Shown piece by piece: positions 22,481 through 33,300 of a stretch of 60,000 nucleotides of DNA (positions within the stretch are counted from its first letter, which is position 1; each line of letters opens with the position of its first letter). A program made the translations under genes and the position numbers. The notes under the pieces are model-generated. The model saw only the letters and a list, made by a program, of their open reading frames with translations, did not search any database and was not told where the DNA came from. This stretch comes from Adiantum capillus-veneris (Eukaryota > Streptophyta > Polypodiopsida > Polypodiales > Pteridaceae): NCBI GenBank assembly GCA_014529385.2, contig CM043948.1, positions 20,895,951 to 20,955,950 of the forward strand. The letters run 5' to 3'.

Positions 22481-23970
22481 CTTTGCAATGAGCATCCTCT
22501 TTTGGAGCTTTGATGGTGGAAGCCCTAGGAGTCTCATTGCGAGCATTCTTCTTGGGGCAAGAATGATAGCCATGTCCTTGCTCCCCACACTTGAAACACT
22601 TATGGTCCTTGCAAAAAGCTTCAAGCTCTTCAGGAGAGAGTTTGTTTTTGCCTTTGTAAACTCCCTTCTCCTTGGACCGATTGTTGTTGTTGTTGTTGGA
22701 AGTGCCTTGGGAAGAATTTTGAACATTGGTTTTCCCCTTTGCATCATTTTTATCTTTGTTTTCCATGGGCTTGACATTCCGTCTAGCCCCTTGATGGAAA
22801 TTGATGCGTGAAGAAACCATGGTGTGATGGATTACTTCACTAATAGTACCAGGTCATGGAGAGTTGATGTATTCGGCCATCTCTTCAGGTAATTCCGCAC
22901 AAAATTGCTGCCTTTGCTCGACAAAGTCTATCTTTTGAAAGATAGTAGCCTTGAGACGTAAATCCCAAAACTTGTCTACATACTTGTGGATAGACTCATG
23001 AGAGAGAAGCTTCAAGCTACACCATTCAGTAAGCACTTTGTCCTTTGCATCTCTTGCAAGGAATTTCTTCATGATGGAAACTCATAGATTTTTCCATGTC
23101 TTTGGGCTTCGCTATTTCCACGAAGGCTAGCCCACCATTGACGTGCTGATTTTTGAAAGTGCATAGCTACATGGCGTATCTTGGAGGACTCCGTAAAGCC
23201 CTCGTCTCCAAAGGCCGCATCAAATTGCTGGATGAAGGCCAACACTTTGTCGATAGTACCAAAGGTTCCATCATAGGTGAGAAAAGAGATACTCTTTCCT
23301 CCCTCCTCGAAATTCTTTAGCTTTTGTGACCTTTGCCATGCAGGGAATGATTTGCAATGTCCTCCCCTCTTGTATTCTCTAGGAGAATAGCCATAGATTT
23401 CAACAGAAGAGGAGGAAGGTGAAGAAGAAGGAAAAGAGGGTGACCTCTTTCTAGCCCTTTTCTTCCTTTGTTTCCTCTCCTCCCTTTCAGAATGACGAGG
23501 AGAAGGACTGTGTGTTGATCTTTTGCTCTTGGGAGGAGTGGACGATCGTCTAGACCGCCGTCTTTGTGGAGCCACATCTTCAGAGGAACTTAATGTTTCA
23601 TTGATTTCGTGTTGATCTTTTCCTCTTGGGAGGAGTGGACGATCGTCTAGACTGGCGTCTTTGTGGAGCCACATCTTCAGAGGAACTTAATGTTTCATTG
23701 ATTTCTTGCTCTTTGGATTCCTTTTCTTGAATGGGAGAGGGTCTTCTTTTGGGGGTCTCTTCAAGAGGCCTCCTAAGCTCTCTCTCCTCTTGGAGTGGAA
23801 GGAAAATTCCATAAGCACGAAGTTGTTGAGTAACTTCAGCTTGCAAAGCAAGGTTGCCCATAGCTTGTTGCAAGATAATTCACAAACATGGGGGCATCAT
23901 CATTAGCCCCTTCATGTGCAAAATCAAAGCTATCTATGTTCATTCTACTCTCTTGATTATTGTCAGCCAT
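22480..23970 (-). pseudogene. E2 gag
   Basis: The likely start is ATG at 23970 (MADNNQESRMNIDS). Frameshifts near 23880 and at a 97-bp duplication (23512-23705) break the N-terminal part, which is Arg/Ser/Pro-rich (RRSRRSSTPPKSKRS). The capsid-like region has FIQQFDAAFGDEGF and ARQWWASL. Another break near 23070 precedes KVLTEWCSLKLL. The nucleocapsid ends with one CCHC knuckle, CFKCGEQGHGYHSC, near 22560-22600. It would package the element RNA. Confidence 0.85.
23512..23705. repeat. 97-bp tandem duplication in E2 gag
   Basis: Units 23512-23608 and 23609-23705 start GTGTTGATCTTTT and end CATTGATTTC, with about four differences. Because 97 is not a multiple of three, the duplication shifts the gag frame. 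Confidence 0.95.
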
Positions 23971-24320
23971 GTTAACAAACTTTATGTATGTACTTAGTGT
24001 ATGCTTTGGCAATTCAAAACCTTAGTTGCCACTCCTCTTAGCCTTTAAAAATTGGCTCTTAAGTATCTACACCCACGACTCGAAGTGGTTAATTATAGAG
24101 AGTAGTGGAGTAGGTCTAACATAGCAGAGTTGCCGAGGGCTAGCTCCTTTCGGACTTCTTATGGCTCAATAATGGTAAAGTTGTAGGCAAGTCTAAAAAG
24201 ACTCTATTATTAAGTCCAAAGCTCCCGATAATAGATCCCAGTTCCACCTTACCCTAATATAATTAAAAAAATCAACCATTTATAGGCTACTTAAGGACCG
24301 CAAGAAAAGAGAAACCAAAT

Positions 24321-24333
24321 GCTCTAATATCAA
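24321..24333 (-). other. E2 primer binding site (initiator tRNA-Met type, mutated)
   Basis: Directly after the 5' LTR the minus strand reads TTGATATTAGAGC, against the canonical plant TGGTATCAGAGC. The CAG to TAG change is a C-to-T transition at a CHG site. Confidence 0.8.
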
Positions 24334-25903
24334 TGTAATGGAATTGGCCTATTTAACTTGAGAGTAGCGAAAATTAATGAGTACTTTTGAGAAATTATTT
24401 TGTGAGCATAGCGGGTGAACATAATTGAAGATAGCAACATAATCATAGGAATTAGTTAACTTGGCATGAACGATACTTTTGCAAGAGAGAGAATTTAGAG
24501 AACATGACAATAGTTGAGGACCGGATTTATGTGGAGCCGGTCCCCCCTCCAATAGGAATTTGTATTATGATTTCTCCCATTAAAGGAGACTTGTTACAAT
24601 ACAATCTTTGTGTTCCTTGTGACCTAAGTGATGCAATAAAGATGGAAAGCTTCATGCATCACAAGCATAATATAAACTTTGAAGAAATCTTTAACTATCC
24701 CAAGCCTCAGTCCCAAGACCTCGAACACCTTTGAATGTGGAGAGAGCTAGCAGGAAATGAGGGTAGGGAATAGGAAGAAGAAAACATTTCATAGGAGAAA
24801 GAATTAGTTCCTCACTTATCATAACTCTTCTTGCTAGCATACATAATAGCATTGTAATGAATATGGAGAAGATTTCAAGCTTATTGTAATGAATATGGAG
24901 AAGATTTCAAGCTTAGGCATTGAAGCATGGCTCTTGGTTGGATTTGCATTCCATAGCCAAGAGTGTTGGTGTAGGCTCTCAACCTCTACTTGCTTGGAGA
25001 AGGAGAGGGAGATCTTGCACTTTGCACAATGCATAATGAGAGTGTGTGTGTGAGTGTGTGTGGGAGAGTATACCCCCTAAGCAAACCCGTAGCTTGCTTT
25101 GGTCGACCCCCCCTTGTAACTCATGCTTGAAGCTCATTGGACCCCTCCAAGCCTAGCCAATCACAAACAGGAGGCATTAAAAGCAACAAGGGTAGCCTCG
25201 GGACAAGTGTCCCCCTTTCGTCTTTGAGACAGAGGACTTGATAAATGCAAAAACAATTAATTAAATCTCCTAAATTATCATGGACCCCTTGGGTGGCCAA
25301 CCAATAGGCTTCAAGCACACCATGAGGGCAACATGAGGAGAAACTTGACAAGTGTCCCCTTTGCTTTCTTTGTACCAAGTAGGCCTTGTGTGAGTATGTG
25401 GGTGTTCTCTCTCATCGCCCCTCATGTAGGAATCGCCCCCTCCTTGTGGGGATTAGATCTTTGACTTTTAACACCTCAAGCCCCTCAAGATTAGGCCCAG
25501 TTCCCACCACAAGCTTGGCCCTTAAGCACTTCAAGCTTGGATTGGGTTCTCACCTCAAGTACAACCCTAGTATCTCAAGCATGTCAAGCACCTCAAGCAC
25601 CTTAAGCTTGGGGCGGGTTCCCACCTCAAGCACAACCCTAGATTACCTAAAGTCAAAGGACTTTTACACTCATTATTGGAGGTCTTCCATGAAGCTAACC
25701 CTAAGGTCTTATGCTCCATTGGTTAGCCTTGCTCTTTGGTAGACCATCTCTCATTTGGGCCCCTTTGCCATTGGCCCGTGTTAAGATAGATCTATAAGCA
25801 CATGTCTATATCTTAACCCTTGTTCTCGTTTATTCTCCCACATTAAGTGATCAGTTTAATATGAGAAAATCATTTGGGTTGGTTAGATATTAATTTTATG
25901 ACA
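24334..25903 (-). repeat. E2 5' LTR, about 1.57 kb
   Basis: On the plus strand it begins TGTAATGGAATTGGCC and ends TTTTATGACA, so the element-strand LTR has TG...CA ends. It is the partner of 17070-18613. The 5-bp target repeat CAGTT follows at 25904-25908. Confidence 0.93.
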
Positions 25904-25908
25904 CAGTT

Positions 25909-27279
25909 TCCTCATCAGATAAATCTAAATTGATTTTATTGGCTCTAGAAGCATCTACCTTGTCCCATATTGTGTTTATAATGATAGGTACTACAGATTG
26001 ACTTGCCCAGTAGAAAAACTGCCAGACATACCAAGCTTTAAAGAGGATTTTGGATTCAACCTTGGTAGTCTGCTGTGTGACATTGCTGAACAAAACTAGT
26101 GCAATGCTGATATTATTCTCTAGGTTTAATATTTTAGCTAGTAGCATTGTGAAAAAAAGTTTAGACAAGTATGTGGGATTATTCTTCAGGCTGATGGTCT
26201 CAACAATAAATCGGTACACTGTTGTATGTTCCAGTGCCACCACTGGTATACCTTGAGCCCCATCTTTTCTCTTTTTTTTTGGCTTGATCCTCTTCCTTCA
26301 GATACTGGACGGCTTCCTCAGCAGTCGTTGGTGTGGCTTTCTGGTCATTGGGGAGTTTGAAAATGTGGGCCAATTCACCAGCAGTCAATTCTAATGTGCG
26401 ACCGTGAATCACTACAATACTCTTTTCAGACTTCTATGTTTTGAGCACCTGTTGCGTGATTTGCCCATTGAAAGGAAGTGATGTGGCTTCCCTAATCACC
26501 TCTCGACCCCATAGTGTGAGCAATTTCTACTCACTATCCTGGAATACATACTTCACTATCTTGGTGTGTGGTATGAGACCTAGCAACTCGACTCTCTGTA
26601 TGAGCGTGCATCTTATCCATGGATTCCTCCATAAATTGTGATGTTTTCTTTCTGCCCATACATGACTCAGATGAAGAAGTATCAGTTGAAGAAGACTCAC
26701 TTGTTGTTGATGTCGTGAATGAGTCATTGAAGGAATAGTGTGGCGTGTTGGGTTTGGTTTTGGTTGATGAAGGAGTTAAGCTCTGCGAGGTTGGAGCAGG
26801 TAGCTATGGGTCGGACACACTCTCTGTAGGTGGAGGTGCAAGTGGCGCCAAGGGTTGTAAGTAAATTGTGGATGGGAAAACCCGTCACATAGTTATACAT
26901 ATCCTTGCCATGATTGCTCCACTTGCTAGCCGCCATTGATCTCCCGCTCTACGTGTGACATGTCAAACATGCATTGGCTTGTCCGTTTAATCATTACTAG
27001 AGAGGTTTGCTTTGAGATTTGGTTCATTCTCCACTTGGAACTGGCTGGGACTTTAAATGGTTTATTTGTTTTGCACTGGACTGATTGGATGACTGGTGTT
27101 GGCTCCTTCAGTGAACTGATCAGATGATCGGTTGAATATTGCACTGGTATTGGTTTCCTCACTAAACTGACATAGAACAACTCTAGTAGTTCCCCTTCTG
27201 GTTCAGGTTCTGGTTCTGGTTCAGGTTCTGGAATCCCTTTTGTTCTTGAATAATAGACCTTATTTTTTCTTGGGCCCAT
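25909..27279 (-). pseudogene. E3 extra ORF, proximal part (right of E2)
   Basis: It begins at ATG 27279 (MGPRKNKVYYSRTKGI), overlapping the integrase end by about 20 bases in another frame. A (Pro-Glu)6 run and LLELFYVSLVRKPIPVQY follow. After a frameshift near 26930 comes NYVTGFPIHNLLTTLG, then a Ser-rich acidic stretch. Later pieces read LTAGELAHIFKLPNDQ (near 26350) and NPTYLSKLFFTMLLAKILNLEN (near 26150). The frame then runs DLSDEET into the E2 target site. The original product would be about 700 residues together with 16336-17064. I recognise no domain with confidence. The helical LAHIFKLP and LLAKILNLEN pieces faintly recall the unnamed plant transposon protein found next to some gypsy genes. 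Confidence 0.5.
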
Positions 27280-28330
27280 TGTACACTCCTAGCAATAGTA
27301 GACCAGATAAATCTCTGAGTCTCACTGTTCCGCTTGAAAATACCCAATCCACCTCATAGGGCCCTAACCATGCTATTTTTAGATTCGATTTCTTTGGTCC
27401 CAGTTTGGACTGGTAAAGTAGAACTAGGTCACCTCTCTGGAACTCTCTAACCTTGATCCTACTGTCATGCCAATTCTTTCTCCTTTGTTGTACCACTTCT
27501 TGCTCTAGAATATCTCTCTGTCGGATCTCGTCCAGTTGTATTAGATCATCCAATCGATGCTTTAGGTTCTTATTGAAATCCATGCCATATTCAACTGCCA
27601 GTCTTAAGCTTGAAATCACAAATTCCATGGGTACAATTGCTTCCGTGCCATAAACCAGTTTAAACAGATCCATGCCCCTCGTGACTTTGTAAGTAGTTTG
27701 GTAGGCCCATAATGTTGTCTGAAGTTTGGTATCCCAATGGTGTGGCTCATTCTGAACACTTTTGGTATCCCAATGGTGTGGCTCATTCTGAACACTTTTT
27801 GTAAGAATAGCTTTTGATGTTTTTATTACTACTTTCACCCTAACCATTGCATATGGGATAGTATGGTGTTGAGTTCCTGTGTTTGACTGAAAACATTCCC
27901 ATAAGTATTTCCATTGTATCATTAATGAAATTACCACCCTGGTCCGATACTATCTCAATGGGACAACCATATTTACACATTATATTTTCATAGAGGAACA
28001 AAGCAGTTGATTTAGCAGTGTCATCTGCTAGAGCTTTTGCCTCCAACCATTTGCTAACATAGCAGGTAGCCACAATGATATACTTGATCTTTCTAGGAGT
28101 TACCTTTTTGAATGGTCCCATGAAATATAGTCCCTATTTCATAGAGATTCCTAATGGTATAACTGGAGTTAGTGGTGTCATGTCAGCTGCTGTAGGTCTA
28201 CCCATCCTTTGGCAGATGTCACAAGTCTTACAAAATGTTCTGACATCAGCCATCATTGATTGCCACCATAATCCTGCTTAAAGAATTTTCTTGTATGTGA
28301 TGTCAGCTAAAAAATGACCTTCGACATCAC
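27260..28330 (-). pseudogene. E3 integrase
   Basis: Zinc region: EAHNGDVEGHF then CKTCDICQRMGRP (about 28200-28330). The first core motif reads GLYFMGPF where an Asp is expected in place of Tyr. The second is IVSDQGGNF and the third is GESSNKN after a TAG at the preceding codon. The C-terminal part has LQTTLWAYQTTYKVTRG, LVYGTEAIVPMEF, RGDLVLLYQSKL and a GPY segment (WLGPYEVDWVF). A 36-bp tandem duplication (27728-27799) repeats SVQNEPHHWDTK. Frameshifts separate zinc, core and C-terminal pieces. Confidence 0.88.
27728..27799. repeat. 36-bp tandem duplication in E3 integrase
   Basis: Identical units at 27728-27763 and 27764-27799 (GGTATCCCAATGGTGTGG and on). Twelve codons are duplicated in frame. 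Confidence 0.95.
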
Positions 28331-28559
28331 CATTATGTGCTTCAGTGATAACTTGCATTCATCCTTTTAAAGGTGCAATCCGTCAAAATACTCCATCAAT
28401 TCCCAATCTGTAAAGTGCTTCCAGAATAATGGTGAACTTCAGACTTTGGATGATCAGTGCCTTTTTCTTGTTTCAAGGCTAATCTTCTGGGAATTTTCCT
28501 AGCTAAAGGAAATCATACACTTCTTGTCATTCTGGGTCTGGCTCTTCCTCAATTGTGCT

Positions 28560-29930
28560 TTGAAATAGTTAAACGTCTATCGGTTCATCTCTCACAGATG
28601 TTTCAAAGTAACCTTTAGTGCTTCCGGAAAGAAAATCAGCTCTGCAATGTGACTTTCCTGGTTTGTGGAAATTTTTGAATTCGAATTCCATTAAGAACAT
28701 CATCCACCTGATCATTCTTCCCTGTATGATCACCTTATTAATCAAGAATAATAAAGCATGATGATCAACATACCAGTGAAATAATTTCCTCAGTAGATAA
28801 TGCGTGAACTTGCACTAACACCATTCCCAATGCCTCTCTTTCTGTTTTTGAATATCCTTTCTTGGTTGAACTGAATGTGCACGACTGGCAAAGTAGATTG
28901 GGTAGTTCCTCTTCCCATCAGGCTGAGCCAATATAGCCCCCATTGCCATTCCTGAAACATCAACAGGTACATGAAAGATAATATGCCAGCTGGGTTGGCA
29001 AAGGACTGGCTTCCTGCTAATCGCATCTTTCAAGCATTGAAATCTTCTCTCACATTCTTCAGTCTGGATGTATTTAGTGCCTTTCTTTGTGAGCTCATAA
29101 AGGGGTAAGGCTTTATTTGCAAAGATGTGAACAAATCTTCCATAAAAAATAATGTACCCCAAGAATGAACTCAATTCTGAAACCGTAGTTGGTGCTCTGG
29201 CTTGCAGAATACTCTTGATCTTATCCTCAGTCATCTCGATGCCATTTCTCAAAACAATGTGTCCCAGTAATTTACCTTTCTAGACCATAAACAAAGACTT
29301 GAATGGGTTTAAGCAAATTCTTTTCTCCTTGCACCTTTCAAAAGCCATCTCCAGAAACAATATGTGCATCTCTTTAGTGGAAAACATGATGAAATCATCC
29401 ACGAAGATGGCTAGAAATTTATGTAGAAACTCACTGAAGATTTCCATCATACACCTCTGAAAGGTGGTTGGAGTATTACAAATTCCGAATGGCATTACCA
29501 GATACATAAATGCTCCCCACTCAATTATGAATGTCATTTTTTCTCTGTCTTCTAGTGGAATATTCAGTTGTTACAACCACTATACATTAAGCTATACACC
29601 TCATGACCTACAATTTCGTCTAGCATCATATCTTTATACTTCTGGAACATCACCTTAGCTTTTTCCTTGATCTCTGGATTCATATGTTTGTTGATTTTAA
29701 TCATTCTTGGTTCCTCTTCTGAGCCAAGATTTCATTTTTCAAGTTCTTGATCGTCTGGGAGCAACCAATTTGGACCACCTCCCTTCCTCTTAGCCAATGA
29801 TTCAACTTCCTTGTTTGTTCAAATGCCCGCAACATAATCATTAAATGGGCAACCTCCAAGAGATCATTCTGAAGATCTTGTTGTGGCACTACTAGAATTT
29901 CTTCATTCACCTCTGAATGATCCACATATT
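28560..29930 (-). pseudogene. E3 RT-RNase H, N-terminal palm deleted
   Basis: The pre-RT segment at 29930-29580 (MDHSEVNEEILVVPQQDL, later EKAKVMFQKYKDMM) runs into the RT middle at about 29555 (EDREKMTFIIEWGAFMYLVMPFG). The fingers and the first catalytic Asp motif (xDGFSGYNQ type) are therefore deleted. The Asp pair is intact in LAIFVDDFIMFS. After a TAG near 29282 come GKLLGHIVLRNGIEM and LSSFLGYIIFYGRF. RNase H has VDVSGMAMGAILAQPDG, then VDHHALLFLINK and CRADFLS near 28630. Several frameshifts are present. Confidence 0.88.
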
Positions 29931-30101
29931 TGGTTTTTGCTCTTCCATTAAGCTTTTGTGGTACAGACTCGTTTGGTTCTCAACCATCTATCTAAATTGA
30001 TCTCTCCCCAGTGTTTACTTCAATGAACTGATCGAGTTATTATTGTTTTTGTGGTTCAGCTTGTTGTTTGTCCATTAGCACCATGTTGAGGTCGATTTCT
30101 G

Positions 30102-30560
30102 TTAAAAAGGGAAGATATTCATGGAGGCTAGCATCCTCTCGATCTTTTTTGTGCCATACTTATTACAAAGCTCTTCTGGTCTTAATGCCTTCCTCTCTGA
30201 CCTGGTGTTATCTATCTTGACTTGGATTCTCCTGCTAGAGCCTTGAATATTCAATGTCTGGTTTGCATAATCATGTATAGCCCCAACAATTCTGAGCCAT
30301 GATCTTCCCAATAACATTCCATAGGCCCCTTGGACATCCACCACTAAGGAATTGGTTTTAAATTTCCCTTTCCCAACCCTTATGTGAATGTTTTCAACGA
30401 GACTAGTGGCTTGGACCACCTTGCGATATGCCATCCTTATTCTGAATGGAGTTGGATTCATCTAGAGGTTATTCCTAACTTTTGTCAAAGATGCTTGCCA
30501 AGAATATTCACCCCTGCTCCCTTATAACACTAGATAATGGTTTTCATTGTTTCCTGAGCT
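30102..30560 (-). pseudogene. E3 retropepsin, active site lost
   Basis: The active-site strand near 30490-30530 reads YKGAGVNILGKHL, where plant relatives have Asp-Gly-Gly/Ser-Gly, so the catalytic Asp is gone. It is followed by stops. The downstream half is open (30461-30102): VENIHIRVGKGKFKTNSLVVDV, then GMLLGRSWL, the C-terminal retropepsin landmark. Confidence 0.75.
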
Positions 30561-31261
30561 TATAGTCTATTTGGATTACTGGAACCTCATCATCTCTGAT
30601 AGCCGCCAAATCCACTATTCTGGCCTCTGCTTCAGCTTTTCTCTTATGTCTGATAAATTTGGTGTGCGTCAAATTTCATCCAACTCTACACTTAATTTTT
30701 TAAGTTCGATCACAGACCGTGACATATATCTCATCCTGCTCATCTCCCGAGCTCTCGCTATCCAAACCAGAAGACTTCTCCCTTTGAAAATATTCACAGT
30801 TCCATTCTACTAGTTTGCTTGTAGGTGATGGTTGGATCTGTGATGAATCCACCCGATTCTTTCCCAAGCAAGTATGTCCCAGCCTCGGCCAAGTCTACTC
30901 TGACTTGCTTTGATTCTTCTCTCAAGATCTATATTCCAGCAATCATAGACTCATCTGTTGACTTCTCTAGTTTTAGTTTTGAAGACTCGGGTGGTATTTT
31001 GTGAATGGTTCGAGTGCTTAAACTTTCTGGTTGTTCTGGCAACTTCCTTGATAGATTTTCAATGATTTTTGTTGCAAGCTCCCTTTGTTCTTGCCATTCG
31101 TCTACTATCTTTTCTTTACCCTTAGCCTTCCACATTTTCCTCTACTGTTCCCACTTTCTGGCCTCAACAGTTTGACTGTCTTCTTCAATAGGAATTTCTT
31201 CAATCATTACTCCTCTGCTTCTTGTGACTACTCTTACGAGTACTGTCTCTCACGGTTTTTG
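30561..31261 (-). pseudogene. E3 gag-protease linker
   Basis: Broken frames between the last zinc knuckle and protease. One piece (31135-30929) reads KGKEKIVDEWQEQRELATKI. Charged and low-complexity, with no recognised domain. Confidence 0.5.
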
Positions 31262-32762
31262 GTCAGCTTCACGGTTTTTGGTCAGCTACCTCTGGCTTTG
31301 GTAAATCTGGACACTGATTTGCAAAGTGTCCATACTTGCCACAAGTATAGCAGTTCATGTTTCTTTTAGAAAAATCTCCCCTACCTCTACCCCTTCCAGT
31401 TCCATTTTGGTAGCATCCCTTGGCTCCTCTAGTGCTTTTAGTAGCTTCATTTTCCCTAGCCTCACTGGCTCCATCCGCCTTGGGCGCTTTTGGATTCATG
31501 AGGGCGTTCATTGATAGGTCCTTTCCCTTTTTGAAATGATGTATCCGAATTCCACAATTGTTCCACACATGACCAAAGGCCTTGCAATATGTGCATTAGG
31601 AGCACTCATTTGGCATGTGGTCCTTTGACTTGCACTTAGAACACCATATTTTTGATATCCTTATTGAAGTTCTTGTTTTGGTGATCTTGGCAATTTTCTT
31701 AGACATTTCTTCAATTTTCCTGGTCCAAGCCCCTTTCTTAGTTTTACTCTTTTCCTCTGGTTCACTTCCATAAGAACTGGAGTTGGATATGGATCCTAAA
31801 ATTTCTTTATTAGATGATTCATCACCACTGAACTTCCTTCTTTTATGCCCATTTTCCTTTTTCGCCTGCTGTTTCAACTTCAATGCTCTCTGTACCAGGT
31901 CATTGAATTTCCTTGTTGGTGCTAGTATTTCTTGCTCTTGCAACTTCCTACTCTTAAAGCCATTCAGGAACCAAGCTCTCATCCTTTTCTCTGAGGGAGG
32001 TTCTTGTAGTTGTCTGGTTAGTTCTCTTACCTTTTCCACACAACTTCTGACTGACAACTTGCCTTGCTTTATCGTATCTAGCTCACACAAAATATCTTCA
32101 TTTCCTCTATTGTTTGAGTATTCCAGTTTGAAGGCTTTAAAGAGCTTCTGATATGATCTAAGTCGGCAAGCTAGGTAAAGGTAATACCATTTCTTAGCTG
32201 CGTTCTTTAGTGTTTGTGGAAAGTATTCCCCCCACCATTCATCTTCTTCTATGCCTTTCAGTTTAGCATACTGCTCAAAGGCTTGTATGTGAACATCAGG
32301 GTCATCCTTCTTTCACCCTTTGAATATAGGAAAGTAAATTTTCCAATCAGTAGAATGTTCCTTGGTCTTGCTGATTCAGGCTTTACATATTGGTTTCTTC
32401 CCACGTGGCTTCTTCTTTTTGTAATGATCAGTGTCAGCCTCACACTCCTCTGTTTCCATTTCTTTCGCTTTCTTTTCAATTGCTTTCTTGGTTCCCTTGT
32501 GTAGTGAGTGATGAGTTTTTTGACTCCAATCACTCTCACCAGTCTACTTTTGACTTTTGGATCCTTGAGTCCTATTCCATCTAGTAGCCCTTTTAGCTCT
32601 CCGACGCCTGCTCCCTTCTCGAGCAACCTTAGTCTCATTCTAAGGTTGTGGATCAGTTTCAAAGCCTACTTCAGTCTCCTCTGAAATTGGACTGACCCTC
32701 TCTTGATTTTCCATAAAACGAGTTGCTGGGCGACGACCTCTGGTACTTGTTCTGGGTGGCAT
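31262..32762 (-). pseudogene. E3 gag with three CCHC zinc knuckles
   Basis: Start at ATG 32762-32760 (MPPRTSTRGRRPATRF), just after the PBS. The N-terminal half has several stops (for example TAG near 32640). The capsid-like half contains DDPDVHIQAFEQYAKLKGI, WWGEYFPQTLKNAAKKWYY and LSVRSCVEKVRELTRQL. Three CCHC knuckles follow: CSKCKSKDHMPNEC, CTYCKAFGHVWNNC (separated by an in-frame TAA) and CYTCGKYGHFANQC near 31340. Three knuckles are more than the one typical of plant gypsy gag. A GRGRGRGDF motif precedes the last. Confidence 0.85.
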
Positions 32763-32775
32763 TGTGGACATAAAA

Positions 32776-32789
32776 TAGCTCTTATACCA
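32776..32789 (-). other. E3 primer binding site (initiator tRNA-Met type)
   Basis: The minus strand reads TGGTATAAGAGCTA, one base off canonical TGGTATCAGAGC over twelve positions. It lies between the LTR end (TGCCA at 32792) and the gag start. Confidence 0.8.
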
Positions 32790-32791
32790 GC

Positions 32792-33300
32792 TGGCAGATA
32801 GTTTATCTATCTTAGAGCTTTTTAGCTCAAACCATCGTGATTGCCAAAACGAAATGAGTTCAGACAGTTATTCCAGGTTAGTACTTAGAAGTAAAGATGG
32901 CAGACTCAGAGACTCAACAATTACTAGAAAACAATACTGGACCTGGAATAGGAAACAATACTAGAAATGAAATACGAAACACCAGACCCAAAAGATGAAA
33001 CGCTGGAACTGAAAGACAACATACTATGTAGGAAACTAGAACTAGGATTGTATTTCAATTATGCTGAATACATTGGAGAGCATTTGATATCCCTGGAGTT
33101 GGATTTATCATTACAGAAGAGAGAGAGTGCACCATAATTATCACAAGAGCATAGCAGCTCCGAACGTAGATTAATGAAGATTCTAAAGAGTAAAAATCTA
33201 TACAAAATGAGTAATGGGTCCGATTTATAGGATGTCAGACTTACTGATTGTGCACTGTCAATTACTGTGGTAACTCGTTGGTTGCTGCTCCTAGAAGCTT
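32792..33300 (-). repeat. E3 5' LTR (outer end unresolved)
   Basis: It ends on the minus strand with ...CTATCTGCCA before the PBS. Its outer start is not fixed because no second LTR copy is seen in the window. 33300 is a working limit only. Confidence 0.45.

Larger units (their letters stand above)
17070..25903 (-). mobile_element. E2: Ty3/gypsy chromovirus inserted in E3 (TSD CAGTT)
   Basis: Complete element structure on the minus strand. The 5' LTR is 24334-25903, followed by PBS, gag, protease, RT, RNase H, integrase with chromodomain, PPT and the 3' LTR at 17070-18613. A 5-bp direct repeat CAGTT flanks it at 17065-17069 and 25904-25908. Both flanks belong to the E3 extra ORF. LTR copies differ by many substitutions and indels, so the insertion is not recent. 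The RT keeps both catalytic motifs, but integrase, gag and RNase H are broken. Confidence 0.95.
16336..33300 (-). mobile_element. E3: old Ty3/gypsy element with extra 3' ORF, split by E2
   Basis: Reading on the minus strand: 5' LTR (from about 33300 down to 32792), PBS, gag with three CCHC knuckles, protease, RT, RNase H, integrase, then a long additional ORF that continues across the E2 insertion to about 16336. Many stops, frameshifts and deletions show it is dead. The right boundary of its LTR is not resolved. No 3' LTR is seen left of 16336, so the left end is probably truncated. Confidence 0.8.
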
